DNA of 26,633 nt from a virus. The stretch spans positions 1-26,633 of the IMG/VR virus record IMGVR_UViG_3300042527_000112; one strand, written 5' to 3'. The notes beneath the pieces were generated by a model that worked only from the letters and a program-made list of their open reading frames with translations, searched no databases and was not told the DNA's origin. Each line of letters starts with the position of its first letter. Positions within the stretch are counted from its first letter, which is position 1. Made by a program: the position numbers and the translations under genes. Below are positions 7,464 through 17,114 of the stretch, piece by piece.

Positions 7464-7916
7464 TTACTCCGGTTTGTTAGGCCACTGAATATCCCACGGG
7501 AAGCCAGCCTGTGCAGGTACATCCCGCAACGCTTGTCTGTATGCCGCCCAGGGGGTGCTTACTGAATCCGCAATGTCTTTGCCCTGAGTCCAGTCAGAGT
7601 CAGCCAGGCGGCGGTTTCTGTCATCCCGCACACTCTTGGCCTGCTCAACATTCTTGGCTGCCTTGGTCTCGTCATCCATGTCGGCCACTGAGTACTTGGT
7701 GTACCACTTGCCCTCGACTTGCTCAACCCCGTCACGGAAGGCGACTTGGTATCTTCCCGGCTGGGCCTGCGGGCCTTCAAAGACCGGGTCAGCTTGGAGA
7801 GCCTCAAGGACTTCTGGGGTCAGCCGGTCAAAGGACGGGCCGTTGTTTTCTCTTAGGTATTGACGCAGCTCGCCTTCGTACATCACTGCGCCGTTTGATC
7901 GAAGTCTAATTTCCAT
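7464..7916 (-). CDS. Phage tail assembly chaperone-like protein (150 aa)
   Basis: The C-terminal third reads RDDRNRRLADSDWTQGKDIA followed by AAYRQALRDVPAQAGFPWDI and ends WPNKPE. This is the hallmark of the phage tail assembly chaperone family (Phage_tail_APC type): a helix ending in (D)SDWTQ, then A-YRQALRD, then the P-x-FP-(x)n-WP-xKP ending. The N-terminal half (MYEGELRQYLRENNGPSFDRLTPEVLEAL) resembles the DUF4376-like partner domain. The start is the ATG at 7916 with AGAGG upstream, directly after the 643-residue adhesin stop. It probably assists that protein's folding. Confidence 0.85.
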   Translation of the reverse strand: MEIRLRSNGAVMYEGELRQYLRENNGPSFDRLTPEVLEALQADPVFEGPQAQPGRYQVAFRDGVEQVEGKWYTKYSVADMDDETKAAKNVEQAKSVRDDRNRRLADSDWTQGKDIADSVSTPWAAYRQALRDVPAQAGFPWDIQWPNKPE

Positions 7917-7924
7917 GTTTACCT

Positions 7925-9856
7925 CTAGGCTATCGCCAAAAAGATGAATGTCCCACCGTTAGCGTTTATCGCCGCTGGTGCGGTGCTGCTAATCTCAAAT
8001 CCAGTGCTTGCGGTGTCAACGTAGTCTGTATTGGTGACTTCCGCCGCCGTTGAGTTTAGAAGCAGATATGGATCGTTCCCGGCCACTATGCCGCGAGCCG
8101 AATCCCAGACGTACCAGTCACCTGTGCTATCAGTGCGCTTGATTAACACAAACTGACTACCCGCTGTGAATCCGCAGTTGATAGTTTGTGTAGAGCCTGT
8201 GCCTGTATAAGAACCTACTTTGCTTACCCCTGCAACGGTGGCGAAGAGGTAGGCGACGTATGTTTGTCCAGCTGTGTTAATTGTTCCAGTAGTGCCTATT
8301 GTAAATACTGAAGATGTTGGCGCAGTATCATTCCATCTATTAGTGCCTGTGTTTTCAGCACTAGTATTAAATTCAAGATATTTTGTTGCTCCTAATGCGC
8401 TGTGATAAATAGTCCAAGCACCAGATGTGCTTCGTGCTTTTAAAATCATTAACTCAGGCACAACACCTAAGTTGTGGCTTACTGTTGTAGCAGAACCAGT
8501 GCCTGTATAGCAGACCACATCAAAGAAGCCAGGGGCGCGGCGAAAGTGCCACCTCGCTTGATTATTGTTGTTATACGAAAGTTGAAAACTATTTTGTAAA
8601 TCAAATTGGCAAACACTTACAGTTTGTTCTGCGGCAGTCGATGCTGTTCCACCAAAATATTTGTTATCACCAGCCAGTCGATATACCACAACGGTATTAA
8701 GGGCATTTCCTGACTGATCTGCTGCAAAACAAGCATCGGTTGGAAATCCGACAGAATAAGACGAACTTCCAGAATGAACTTTTGGGTAAAACACACTTGT
8801 CCCACTCGTAGGCGTTTTCATCGGCCCACGGCGAATGGCGATGTAGATGAATGTATTACCATTATTATTTGGCGACCCCGCTGTGTCCAACTGAAAACCA
8901 GTAGCGGTTGGAGATAAAACTGTTGAATCTGATTCTGCGTTAGAAAGATTAGGAATTAAATTTGCATCTGCATCCCCAACAGGCATACCTCGCATATTGT
9001 CAAGCAAATACCAATTCTGAACGGCGCTTGCATTCTTAATTAAAACCCATTGAGGCTCATATCCAAGGTTAATAACAGGCCCATTAGTATCGCTTCCATT
9101 TCCAGTATAAGAGCCACAAGTAATCACATTTTGATCGCCAGCAAGACCAAAACCTCCAGCATTGTGGGCAAAGAGGTAGGCTATGTAATTTGATCCGGAT
9201 ACATTTACCATTCCGTCTGTGCCAACGGTAAACGTAGTAGAGGATACAGACTTAACAGTTGATGTGTTTGAAGATTCTGCGTCTGTTTTATTTAATCTAA
9301 GGCCATAATTTGCTGCTAAGGATCTGTGATAAACAAACCAATCATCTCCGCTTAATCGACGAACAATTACACATCCTGGTGTTGATCCAAGATCATGTGC
9401 AATTTGTCGGTTATCAACACTATCGCCACTGTAAGTAACTATATCAAAAAACTTTGGCTGCTCGCGGAATGTCCATGAGACGTATGTCTGCGTGTTTGAA
9501 TTTGCGGAACCGTTTGATCCAAGACCAAATCCATTAGCGTTAAACCCAGTAATCCACGCATTTGCAGGAATGCCTGAAACGCTTGTATTTGGATCTGCAT
9601 TATTTGAACTAAGCAGATAGTCTGCGCCACGAACCGTGTCAAACAATCCGTTGTTGTAGCCAAGGCTCCTGCCTTTCAACCAAACCAACCCGCCTTTTGT
9701 AGACAGATCAATGTTGTTGGTGATCGTCTGTGTAGAGCCGTTGCCTGTATAGAGGTATGTCGAAAAGACATCTTCAATGTAATTAACTGCCGCAGACTGG
9801 GCGAACTCCCCAAATCCCTGAGCAGATGCGGCGCCTCTGGTCGCAATCAGCGGCAT
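7925..9856 (-). CDS. Large repeat adhesin, two A-B-C triplets of DUF7483-type repeats (643 aa)
   Basis: After a short N-terminal anchor (about residues 1-33) nearly the whole protein consists of six beta repeats of about 95-100 residues: A 34-130, B 136-230, C 247-343, a degenerate A' 350-440, B 444-540 and C 547-643. Typical unit features are an opening Y-(T/S)-G-(N/T/D)-G, an L/P-x-x-V-(x)-IK/RR core, an aromatic W-x-x-x-(D/H) turn and a closing YVSWTF/YIAYLF/FIYIAI strand. I associate the family with DUF7483 in aquatic phages (name from memory). It starts at the ATG at 9856, overlapping the upstream stop as TAATG. The likely role is host or surface recognition. It shares repeats with the 812-residue adhesin. 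Confidence 0.83.
   Translation of the reverse strand: MPLIATRGAASAQGFGEFAQSAAVNYIEDVFSTYLYTGNGSTQTITNNIDLSTKGGLVWLKGRSLGYNNGLFDTVRGADYLLSSNNADPNTSVSGIPANAWITGFNANGFGLGSNGSANSNTQTYVSWTFREQPKFFDIVTYSGDSVDNRQIAHDLGSTPGCVIVRRLSGDDWFVYHRSLAANYGLRLNKTDAESSNTSTVKSVSSTTFTVGTDGMVNVSGSNYIAYLFAHNAGGFGLAGDQNVITCGSYTGNGSDTNGPVINLGYEPQWVLIKNASAVQNWYLLDNMRGMPVGDADANLIPNLSNAESDSTVLSPTATGFQLDTAGSPNNNGNTFIYIAIRRGPMKTPTSGTSVFYPKVHSGSSSYSVGFPTDACFAADQSGNALNTVVVYRLAGDNKYFGGTASTAAEQTVSVCQFDLQNSFQLSYNNNNQARWHFRRAPGFFDVVCYTGTGSATTVSHNLGVVPELMILKARSTSGAWTIYHSALGATKYLEFNTSAENTGTNRWNDTAPTSSVFTIGTTGTINTAGQTYVAYLFATVAGVSKVGSYTGTGSTQTINCGFTAGSQFVLIKRTDSTGDWYVWDSARGIVAGNDPYLLLNSTAAEVTNTDYVDTASTGFEISSTAPAAINANGGTFIFLAIA
7928..9757 (-). 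repeat. Six ~100-residue beta repeats in A-B-C-A'-B-C order
   Basis: The second triplet copies the first in order, but its A unit (residues 350-440) has lost the opening YTGNG and the closing strand is WHFRRAP in place of YVSWTFREQP. The B units share FFD(I/V)V-x-Y-(S/T)-G at their start, and the C units share GSYTG. The order indicates duplication of a three-unit block, with later decay of one unit. Confidence 0.7.
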
Positions 9857-10428
9857 TATGCAAACCTCGTCTGAGCGGCAAACACCGTAAATGCGGCGTT
9901 ACCGGTCTTGATGATCGTATAAGTGTAGGCATCAATACTGCTTGCGTTACCAGCCGACCATGCCGTGCCACCTTGATACTTAGGCGTCACCGAGCTGCCG
10001 TCTACTTGGACGACGTTGTTGTAGTAAGCCGTAGCGCCTTGGGTAACAAAGAAGGCCACGGTCAGAGACTCGCCGGTAGCCATCAGCGTGTTAAGGCTTG
10101 TACCGCTCGATCCACGGAAGTTCACCGTCCAGTTAGCCGAGGCGTTTGATGTGTAGTACAGAACCGCTTGGGTCGTGACGTCGTAGTTAATTGTCCCGGT
10201 GGCTGCCGTGGCCGAGATCGTGGCGGTCTCCAGCACATCGGAAATCTTTGCCCCAGCTACGCTTGATGACCCAGTTAACACTGCCTTACCGGCAAACGTG
10301 GCTGACTGGTCTGTTCCTAGCGTAACCGCCGTGGTCGTGCCGTTGGTCTGGAGAACCAGCTGGCCTGTCGTGTCGCCGCTGTTTACCAGCGCGGTGCCGG
10401 ATGTGAGTCCTGCTGCAATCGTACTCAT
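9856..10428 (-). CDS. Tail fibre-like protein (190 aa)
   Basis: The N-terminus (AAGLTSGTALVNSGDTTGQL, then VLQTNGTTTAVTL and a TFAGKAVLTG segment) is a widespread phage fibre anchor and is clearly related to the start of the 252-residue fibre at 7460. The C-terminal 130 residues (SATAATGTINYDVTTQAVLY, WTVNFRGSSGTSLNTLMATGE, AYTYTIIKTGNAAFTVFAAQ) form a compact beta domain that recurs in uncultured phage fibre proteins. A strong AAGGAG site precedes the ATG at 10428. It is coupled by TAATG to the 643-residue adhesin. There is no enzymatic motif, and the role is inferred as a short fibre or spike. Confidence 0.78.
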   Translation of the reverse strand: MSTIAAGLTSGTALVNSGDTTGQLVLQTNGTTTAVTLGTDQSATFAGKAVLTGSSSVAGAKISDVLETATISATAATGTINYDVTTQAVLYYTSNASANWTVNFRGSSGTSLNTLMATGESLTVAFFVTQGATAYYNNVVQVDGSSVTPKYQGGTAWSAGNASSIDAYTYTIIKTGNAAFTVFAAQTRFA

Positions 10429-10437
10429 GTTTACTCC

Positions 10438-10761
10438 TTAAAGCACCAGCCAGCGCTGGCCGGAGGATATGGTGACTGTTACGCCGCTGGCAATTGTGAT
10501 TGGGCCCACAGAAAAGCCGTTAGTTCCTGACGGCATGGTGTAACTCTCATCCGCGGTTGTTTCGTTGATTACAATCGCGCCACCAGCTTTTGCTCCGCTG
10601 CCGCCAAGTGCTACAACGTTGCCGCTAGCGTCTTTTGTGTAAATCTGGCGGTCTGTGACGTTTACACCCAGCTCGCCAACCAAAAGGTTCCCCGCCGTCG
10701 GCAAGGCACCGGTGGTTGAGCTGTGGTACATTTGAATTGGCGTGTAGCCGGCCTGTGCCAT
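10438..10761 (-). CDS. Small tail/fibre-like virion protein (107 aa)
   Basis: The N-terminus (GYTPIQMYHSSTTGALPTAG, then NLLVGELGVNVTDRQIYTKD) matches a common phage fibre N-terminal module in which an x-GELGxN-x-x-D-x-x-(I/L)-Y-x-K-D motif follows. The C-terminal half (IVINETTADESYTMPSGTNG, then SVGPITIASGVTVTISSGQRWLVL) is the repetitive, Gly/Ser-rich ending found on small decoration or fibre-tip proteins. AAGGA lies within the end of the glycosyltransferase gene and precedes the ATG at 10761. Probably part of the fibre complex; no specific function is visible. Confidence 0.77.
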   Translation of the reverse strand: MAQAGYTPIQMYHSSTTGALPTAGNLLVGELGVNVTDRQIYTKDASGNVVALGGSGAKAGGAIVINETTADESYTMPSGTNGFSVGPITIASGVTVTISSGQRWLVL

Positions 10762-10763
10762 TT

Positions 10764-11810
10764 TTATGCTTCCTTATAAAACTTTAGGTTAGTCTTTAAT
10801 CTTTCTATGTCGGGGGCCATGTCTACGGCAATCTGGCCATGCTTTACCGCCTCGTCTTTTAACTTTAAATTGTACGCACTTAGTGCAATCAAATCGTGTA
10901 GCAGGTAGCCCCAGGCCGATGCGTCGTACGTGTGCTGGGCGATGTTTCTAGTTATTGACAGCGCCGTCTTTGCCGTACCGTAGCACTCGGGCCACAGATC
11001 TCGCTTGTAGCACCCATACGCCAGCGCGTACCAGTTTTCCCGTATCGTTGGGTCCTCGGCGCACGCCAATCTTAGCCAGCGCATTCCGTCTTGGCCCATA
11101 TTTTCAATCGACCCGCCAATCATCCTCATGGCGTGGCTTCTTTCCAGCGGCCACATCGACCGCGGCAGTAACAAATATCTCTGAAGCTCTTTTGTTGCGT
11201 CGTCCCACCGCTGGTGGTACGTATACTCACGCCCGAGGTAGTACGCCATCCTCTGGCAATTTAAATCTTCTTTTGCGCCCATCTCCAACATGTCGAGGTA
11301 CTGCCCCCGACTTTTTGTTGTGTCCGGCAGGTGACGCATTAGTATGTCGTCCGTCTGCGCGTAGATGTCCTTGCACCTTGGGTCTGGCGTTATGTACTCG
11401 TGGCATACATACTTCCAATAGTACCCGTGTCTTGCGTGTATCCTGGACGGGTAAAACACCAAACCATTGCCCGAGTCAAACCCAAATCCCATGCGCGTGT
11501 GGCCGTCGTTAAAAATCTTCTCCACGTAGTCGCGCCAGCCGGGCAACAACACCTCGTCTAGGTCCATCGAGACGCACACATCGACGTCCTTGGGCACCAG
11601 GGCCAGGGCGGCGTTTCTTGCCGCGTCAAACCTAAATGGAGAGACTAAAACCTCGTAAACCTGGGCGCCGCACTGCCTTCCAATCTCGACAGTTTTATCT
11701 TCCGAGCCGGTGTCCGCTATTACAATCAGATCTGCATCTTTGGCGGACTCACAAAATCTTTTTACGTGTTTTTCTTCATTTTTACTGATCGCATATACCG
11801 CAATCTTCAT
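10764..11810 (-). CDS. Glycosyltransferase family 2 protein with TPR-like C-terminus (348 aa)
   Basis: The N-terminal 100 residues carry the GT2 hallmarks in order: AISKNEE (residues 7-13), IADTGSEDKT (31-40), RFDAARN (60-66) and the metal/nucleotide-binding MDLDE (D83, D85). A later YVCHEYI (H137-E138) matches the acceptor-side HE motif of this GT2 subgroup. Residues from about 170 are helical, with repeated tyrosine/alanine-rich pairs that look like TPR units (KSRGQYLDMLEMGAKED onward), which often position protein substrates. It transfers a sugar from a nucleotide donor to an unknown acceptor in the cytoplasm. Position directly after the collagen-like fibre suggests glycosylation of that fibre or of another virion protein, which is inference. 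AAAGG precedes the ATG. Confidence 0.9.
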   Translation of the reverse strand: MKIAVYAISKNEEKHVKRFCESAKDADLIVIADTGSEDKTVEIGRQCGAQVYEVLVSPFRFDAARNAALALVPKDVDVCVSMDLDEVLLPGWRDYVEKIFNDGHTRMGFGFDSGNGLVFYPSRIHARHGYYWKYVCHEYITPDPRCKDIYAQTDDILMRHLPDTTKSRGQYLDMLEMGAKEDLNCQRMAYYLGREYTYHQRWDDATKELQRYLLLPRSMWPLERSHAMRMIGGSIENMGQDGMRWLRLACAEDPTIRENWYALAYGCYKRDLWPECYGTAKTALSITRNIAQHTYDASAWGYLLHDLIALSAYNLKLKDEAVKHGQIAVDMAPDIERLKTNLKFYKEA

Positions 11811-11824
11811 TAAACACCTTTCTG

Positions 11825-14303
<2,479 letters not shown>

Positions 14304-14304
14304 G

Positions 14305-14799
14305 TTAGCTTGGGGTTACTGGATTGCCGCCGCCGTTATCAACCCAGGTATCTGCAGCCGCAGACCCGGTGGCAATCTTAATCTTGGTGTTGGTGGTCTC
14401 CCACACAACACGCCCAGATGCCTTGCCTGTGGTGTTGATGGCGTTTGCAATGTCTGCAATCTCGCCGGCGGTAACGTTCGTCAGGATTTGAGGCCCTGTA
14501 GCCCCAGTTGCTCCGGTTGGTCCCGTAGCGCCTGTTGCACCTGTGGCTCCGGTTGCACCCGTCGCGCCAGTGGCTCCCGTTGGTCCAAGCGGAGGCGCCT
14601 GCCATATCGGCGCGGCTCCGGTACCCTGAGATATTAAAACGTTGCCAGAGGATCCAGTTGCTTGCAGAACCGCATATACAACCTCGTCGGGGGTGGCCTT
14701 AGTCGTGGACGCGCCGCTGTTTGAGACAAGCGGAAGCACGTCCACGGCCGGATCGACCGTGGTAACCGCGGGGAGCGCAGATATCTTGACGTCGGGCAT
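14305..14799 (-). CDS. Short collagen-like fibre protein (164 aa)
   Basis: Residues 1-70 form a phage fibre anchor ([20 protein letters not shown], then VLPLVSNSG and [10 protein letters not shown]). Residues 72-103 are a collagen-like GPT/GAT run. Residues 104-164 are a small C-terminal domain ([20 protein letters not shown], later [20 protein letters not shown]). This is the same anchor-collagen-cap design as the 710-residue fibre but much shorter. Its ATG follows the previous stop by two bases with only a weak ribosome site. It is likely a minor or shaft fibre. Confidence 0.82.
   Translation of the reverse strand: MPDVKISALPAVTTVDPAVDVLPLVSNSGASTTKATPDEVVYAVLQATGSSGNVLISQGTGAAPIWQAPPLGPTGATGATGATGATGATGATGPTGATGATGPQILTNVTAGEIADIANAINTTGKASGRVVWETTNTKIKIATGSAAADTWVDNGGGNPVTPS
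14491..14586 (-). repeat. Collagen-like Gly-X-Y repeats in the 164-aa fibre
   Basis: About eleven GPT/GAT triplets, residues 72-103. They match the triplet style of the 710-residue fibre two genes downstream. Confidence 0.85.
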
Positions 14800-14800
14800 T

Positions 14801-15103
14801 TTACTTGATGCCTGCCTGGATGACGGTCAGCGCGTCTCCCGCCGTTCCGCCAGTTAACCTAATTGCCGTAAACGGCTGCCCTAAAAAGTCAGGGCCATTA
14901 GGCGCTCCCGTTGGAGCGGTGACCCAAGAAAACGTCGGGGCAACAAAATTTCCGTTTGTTACTGGAAATGGGTCGGTCATTGAAACCTGAACGACTCCAC
15001 TTCCAGACGCAGTATACGACACCATAAACGGTGCAATATACTTATCTAACACCACGGGCTCCGTCGCGCCGCTTACTCCTACTGTAACAGTTGTTTGGCG
15101 CAT
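14801..15103 (-). CDS. Small beta-rich virion protein of unknown function (100 aa)
   Basis: It starts at the ATG at 15103 with AAGGA eight bases upstream. The sequence is Thr/Val/Ser-rich with alternating strands ([20 protein letters not shown], then [20 protein letters not shown] and [20 protein letters not shown]). There is no signal peptide, membrane segment or catalytic motif. The C-terminal FTAIRLTG...DALTVIQAG pattern looks like small phage structural proteins of beta-sandwich type. It is the second gene of the adhesin transcription unit. A decoration or neck role is possible, but I do not recognise it. Confidence 0.75.
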   Translation of the reverse strand: MRQTTVTVGVSGATEPVVLDKYIAPFMVSYTASGSGVVQVSMTDPFPVTNGNFVAPTFSWVTAPTGAPNGPDFLGQPFTAIRLTGGTAGDALTVIQAGIK

Positions 15104-15116
15104 TTCGTTTCCTTAA

Positions 15117-15539
15117 TTAAAGAGGCGTTGCTAAGGTGTTAACAACCGCAACCCACGGGGCCGCCTGGTTGCCGTTTCCGCCCCACTGAACGATAGAGCT
15201 GGGGGGAATTTCAACGCCGGTCACGGAGCCATTGATGGGCTGCGTGCCGTAGCCTTTGAGCGTGCCGGTCACGGCGCCTTCGTTAAACACAACGCCCTGA
15301 GCGCCGTCATAGCGCGGATCTGCGGGCTGAGAAGATGTGGTAAACGTGCCGCTTTCGACCTGGGGCAGCGTCAGTGTAACCGCGCCGGTGGGTCCGCCGT
15401 TGGTTGAGGAAAGAATTACGTAGCTACCGGTTGCCTCGAGGCTTGCGGCGGTTGTGCCGGCGCCGAGGATGTAGCTGGTGGATGCGCCCATGAATCCAGC
15501 GATGGATCTTACTGGGCCGGTAAAAGTGGTCATCGACAT
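15117..15539 (-). CDS. Beta-rich virion protein of unknown function (140 aa)
   Basis: The start is set at the ATG at 15539 because AAGGAA lies eight bases upstream. A longer reading from a TTG at 15569 has no ribosome site and would encode the Shine-Dalgarno region itself. The protein begins MSMTTFTGPVRSIAGFMG and continues with Gly/Thr-rich strands (YVILSSTNGGPTGAVTLTLP, later YGTQPINGSVTGVEIPPSSI and APWVAVVNTL). No known domain is recognised. It is the first gene after promoter-like site B and has an unusually long (about 94-base) leader containing a small hairpin. Confidence 0.78.
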   Translation of the reverse strand: MSMTTFTGPVRSIAGFMGASTSYILGAGTTAASLEATGSYVILSSTNGGPTGAVTLTLPQVESGTFTTSSQPADPRYDGAQGVVFNEGAVTGTLKGYGTQPINGSVTGVEIPPSSIVQWGGNGNQAAPWVAVVNTLATPL

Positions 15540-15585
15540 GTTATTTTCCTTACTTAGAGGATGCCCCAAACCGTCGCTAAGCCGT

Positions 15586-15606
15586 CAGCCGGGAAGTTTT
15601 CGGCTG
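15586..15606 (-). promoter_or_regulatory. GC-rich hairpin in the 5' leader of the adhesin module
   Basis: Coding-strand CAGCCG (15606-15601), a nine-base AAAACTTCC loop and CGGCTG (15591-15586) form a perfect six-pair stem. A second CGGCT just downstream could compete for the same arm. There is no U-tract, so it is not an intrinsic terminator. It may protect the mRNA 5' end or be incidental. Confidence 0.3.
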
Positions 15607-15633
15607 TCTGAGTGGGGCTGTGATCTTCCTATG

Positions 15634-15645
15634 ACTACTTATGCA
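15634..15645 (-). promoter_or_regulatory. Conserved element TGCATAAGTAGT (site B), promoter-like
   Basis: The coding strand reads CCTTTTGCATAAGTAGTCATAGG. It is identical to site A over the 12-base core and lies in the gap between the HNH gene and the first gene of the adhesin module, 94 bases before the ATG. The upstream capsid terminator means the adhesin genes need a new transcription start, and this is the natural place for it. Confidence 0.6.
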
Positions 15646-15665
15646 AAAGGGGCTAAAAATCCGCC

Positions 15666-16133
15666 CTATTGGGATATTGCGACGTATTTATTGCTTTTCT
15701 TAACATTTTCAGATCCGGGAATGACCTGAAGGTTTTCCGGAACGTGTAGCCCAGAAACCAGCTTACCTTGCAACGGGACAATGTGGTCTACATGCCAGGG
15801 GAAACCAAACATCTTTGCCCTTAACGCGGCCAGCTCATAAGCCTGCTCAATAATCCAAAGGTCGTCGTCTGTTAGCCATTTTGGGGTTCGTTGCAGTATG
15901 GCTGCCCTGCGCTTGGATTGAAGTGCTGCTTTTTTAGGCTTATTATTTTTATTCCACTCTCTATTTCTAGCGTTGTGGTTTTCTAAATCTTTTTCTCTGT
16001 TTTTTCTGTGTATCTCATGCCTTCTTTCGGGATTAGCCAACGCCCATTCACGAGCTCGTTGTTTTGTAAGCTCCTTATTGCGCTCGTACCATTCACGAGC
16101 AATTCTTTTTTGGTTTTCTTTGTCTCGGGCCAT
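15666..16133 (-). CDS. HNH homing-type endonuclease (155 aa)
   Basis: The C-terminal half carries the HNH core: PWHVDHIVPLQGKLVSGLH (D-H-I with preceding H), then VPENLQVIPGSENVKKSN, where the last Asn/Lys-rich segment supplies the final metal/DNA-contact residues. The N-terminal 80 residues are a basic helical array with repeated N-x-EW/REW units (AREWYERNKE, REWALANPERR, NREWNKNN) that probably contacts DNA. Such free-standing HNH genes are mobile and cut cognate sites in related phages. The gene lies immediately after the capsid terminator, has no clear ribosome site, and occupies a gap between two transcription units, which fits insertion at a tolerated location. The ATG at 16133 is the only plausible start. 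Confidence 0.9.
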   Translation of the reverse strand: MARDKENQKRIAREWYERNKELTKQRAREWALANPERRHEIHRKNREKDLENHNARNREWNKNNKPKKAALQSKRRAAILQRTPKWLTDDDLWIIEQAYELAALRAKMFGFPWHVDHIVPLQGKLVSGLHVPENLQVIPGSENVKKSNKYVAISQ

Positions 16134-16139
16134 TTAAGT

Positions 16140-16180
16140 ACAGTAAAACAAAACGGCCAGTCTTTCAACCGGCCGTTTTG
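16140..16180 (-). terminator. Rho-independent terminator after the major capsid gene
   Basis: The coding strand reads CAAAACGGCC (16180-16171), a 12-base loop and GGCCGTTTTG (16158-16149): a perfect ten-pair stem running into TTTTGTTTTAC. On the opposite strand the stem is not followed by a T-run beyond TTTTG, so termination is oriented for the minus-strand head module. It lies 17 bases after the capsid stop. Confidence 0.88.
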
Positions 16181-16196
16181 ACTACTTCAGCGTTGA

Positions 16197-17114
16197 TTAG
16201 ACGCCTGCGGTACCGTAAATGTTACGTGCATCGTGCCAACCGGTGGCATAACGCTCCGTAGCTTTGTAACGCATGGAGTCAGTTTCAAAGTCTCCCTCCA
16301 TAGATTTCTCCATGGGACGACGCATTACCAGCATTAGACCGTTGTCCGCGTCGGTCTGGATCCACCAAGCCTTGGAAGAGCTCAGACGGGTCACGACGTG
16401 CGCGCCCTTCGGAAGCATACCAATCGACTTGATCGGGTTCAGATCGTTGTCAGCGGTGCCGGAACGGAGAACAGACTTCAGAATAACTTCAGCCTGGAAC
16501 TCGAGTGCCGGGGGAACGATCAGCTGCTCACCCTTCAGACGAATCCGCTTGCCGTTGTTGTCAATGGCGTTACGGATCTGGATGAGCATCTGCTCAACCG
16601 AGGTCTGCGACAGGTTAGCGGCGGTTGCCAGCGTGTTGCTATAGGTCAGACCGTTAGCAACGGGGTGTGCGGTGTTAACCAGCGTCACACCATCACCGCC
16701 AACATAGCCGGCGGTAAATGCAAAGTTCAGCAGGTTTGCACACAGGGTTTCCTTGGTCTCAATCATGGACTGAGCCAGGTGTTTTGCGAAGGTGCTGCCG
16801 ATACGAATGTGATCGCCGTCTTCCATCAGAACCTTGGTCAGGGCATAAGCCAGGCCATAGATCTGATAAATGAATCGGGTGATGTACAGCGTACCGCCCT
16901 GATCGTACGAAACCGGAGTTCCGTCGGGCATTGCGGGTGCTGCATTCATACCAAAGAGCATCACTTCTTCGTGATAGTTACGAGGAATACCCTGGATCTG
17001 GGTTACAAACCCTTTCCACTCGTCGTCACGTTGTTGATAAACTCCATCAAAGACTTCGTTGATAATCGGCTCGACTACCGCACGAAAGTCTGTACTACGC
17101 ATTGGGGCTGCCAT
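16197..17114 (-). CDS. Major capsid protein, HK97-fold type (305 aa)
   Basis: The head shell subunit. The order scaffold candidate, two small head proteins, this gene, then a strong terminator is typical of a capsid gene. Sequence features fit HK97-fold capsids: an N-terminal helix (STDFRAVVEPIINEVFDGVY), a long central region with SFAKHLAQSMIETKE-like alpha helix, a P-domain-like part (GKRIRLKGEQLIVPPALEFQ), and the conserved C-terminal RYATGWHDARNIYGTAG, a variant of the (F/G)-x-D-(W/A)-RN-(I/V)-YG ending common to this group. A strong AAAGGAGA ribosome site seven bases before the ATG fits high expression. Length is normal for a small-headed podovirus. No protease gene was seen nearby. Confidence 0.92.
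   Translation of the reverse strand: MAAPMRSTDFRAVVEPIINEVFDGVYQQRDDEWKGFVTQIQGIPRNYHEEVMLFGMNAAPAMPDGTPVSYDQGGTLYITRFIYQIYGLAYALTKVLMEDGDHIRIGSTFAKHLAQSMIETKETLCANLLNFAFTAGYVGGDGVTLVNTAHPVANGLTYSNTLATAANLSQTSVEQMLIQIRNAIDNNGKRIRLKGEQLIVPPALEFQAEVILKSVLRSGTADNDLNPIKSIGMLPKGAHVVTRLSSSKAWWIQTDADNGLMLVMRRPMEKSMEGDFETDSMRYKATERYATGWHDARNIYGTAGV

Noticed and set aside
3508-9856. Diversity-generating retroelement target in the adhesin genes
   Set aside because: No reverse transcriptase and no template/variable repeat pair seen in the window; repeats are diverged protein units, not near-identical DNA.
9850-9866. Further copy of the TGCATAA element before the 643-residue adhesin
   Set aside because: Only TTTGCATAA is shared, it is made by the Phe-Ala-stop ending of the upstream gene, and the AGTRGT half is absent.
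15646-15670. Possible terminator after the HNH gene (ATCC/GGAT then TTTTT on the coding strand)
   Set aside because: The stem is only four pairs and overlaps the stop codon; too weak to call.
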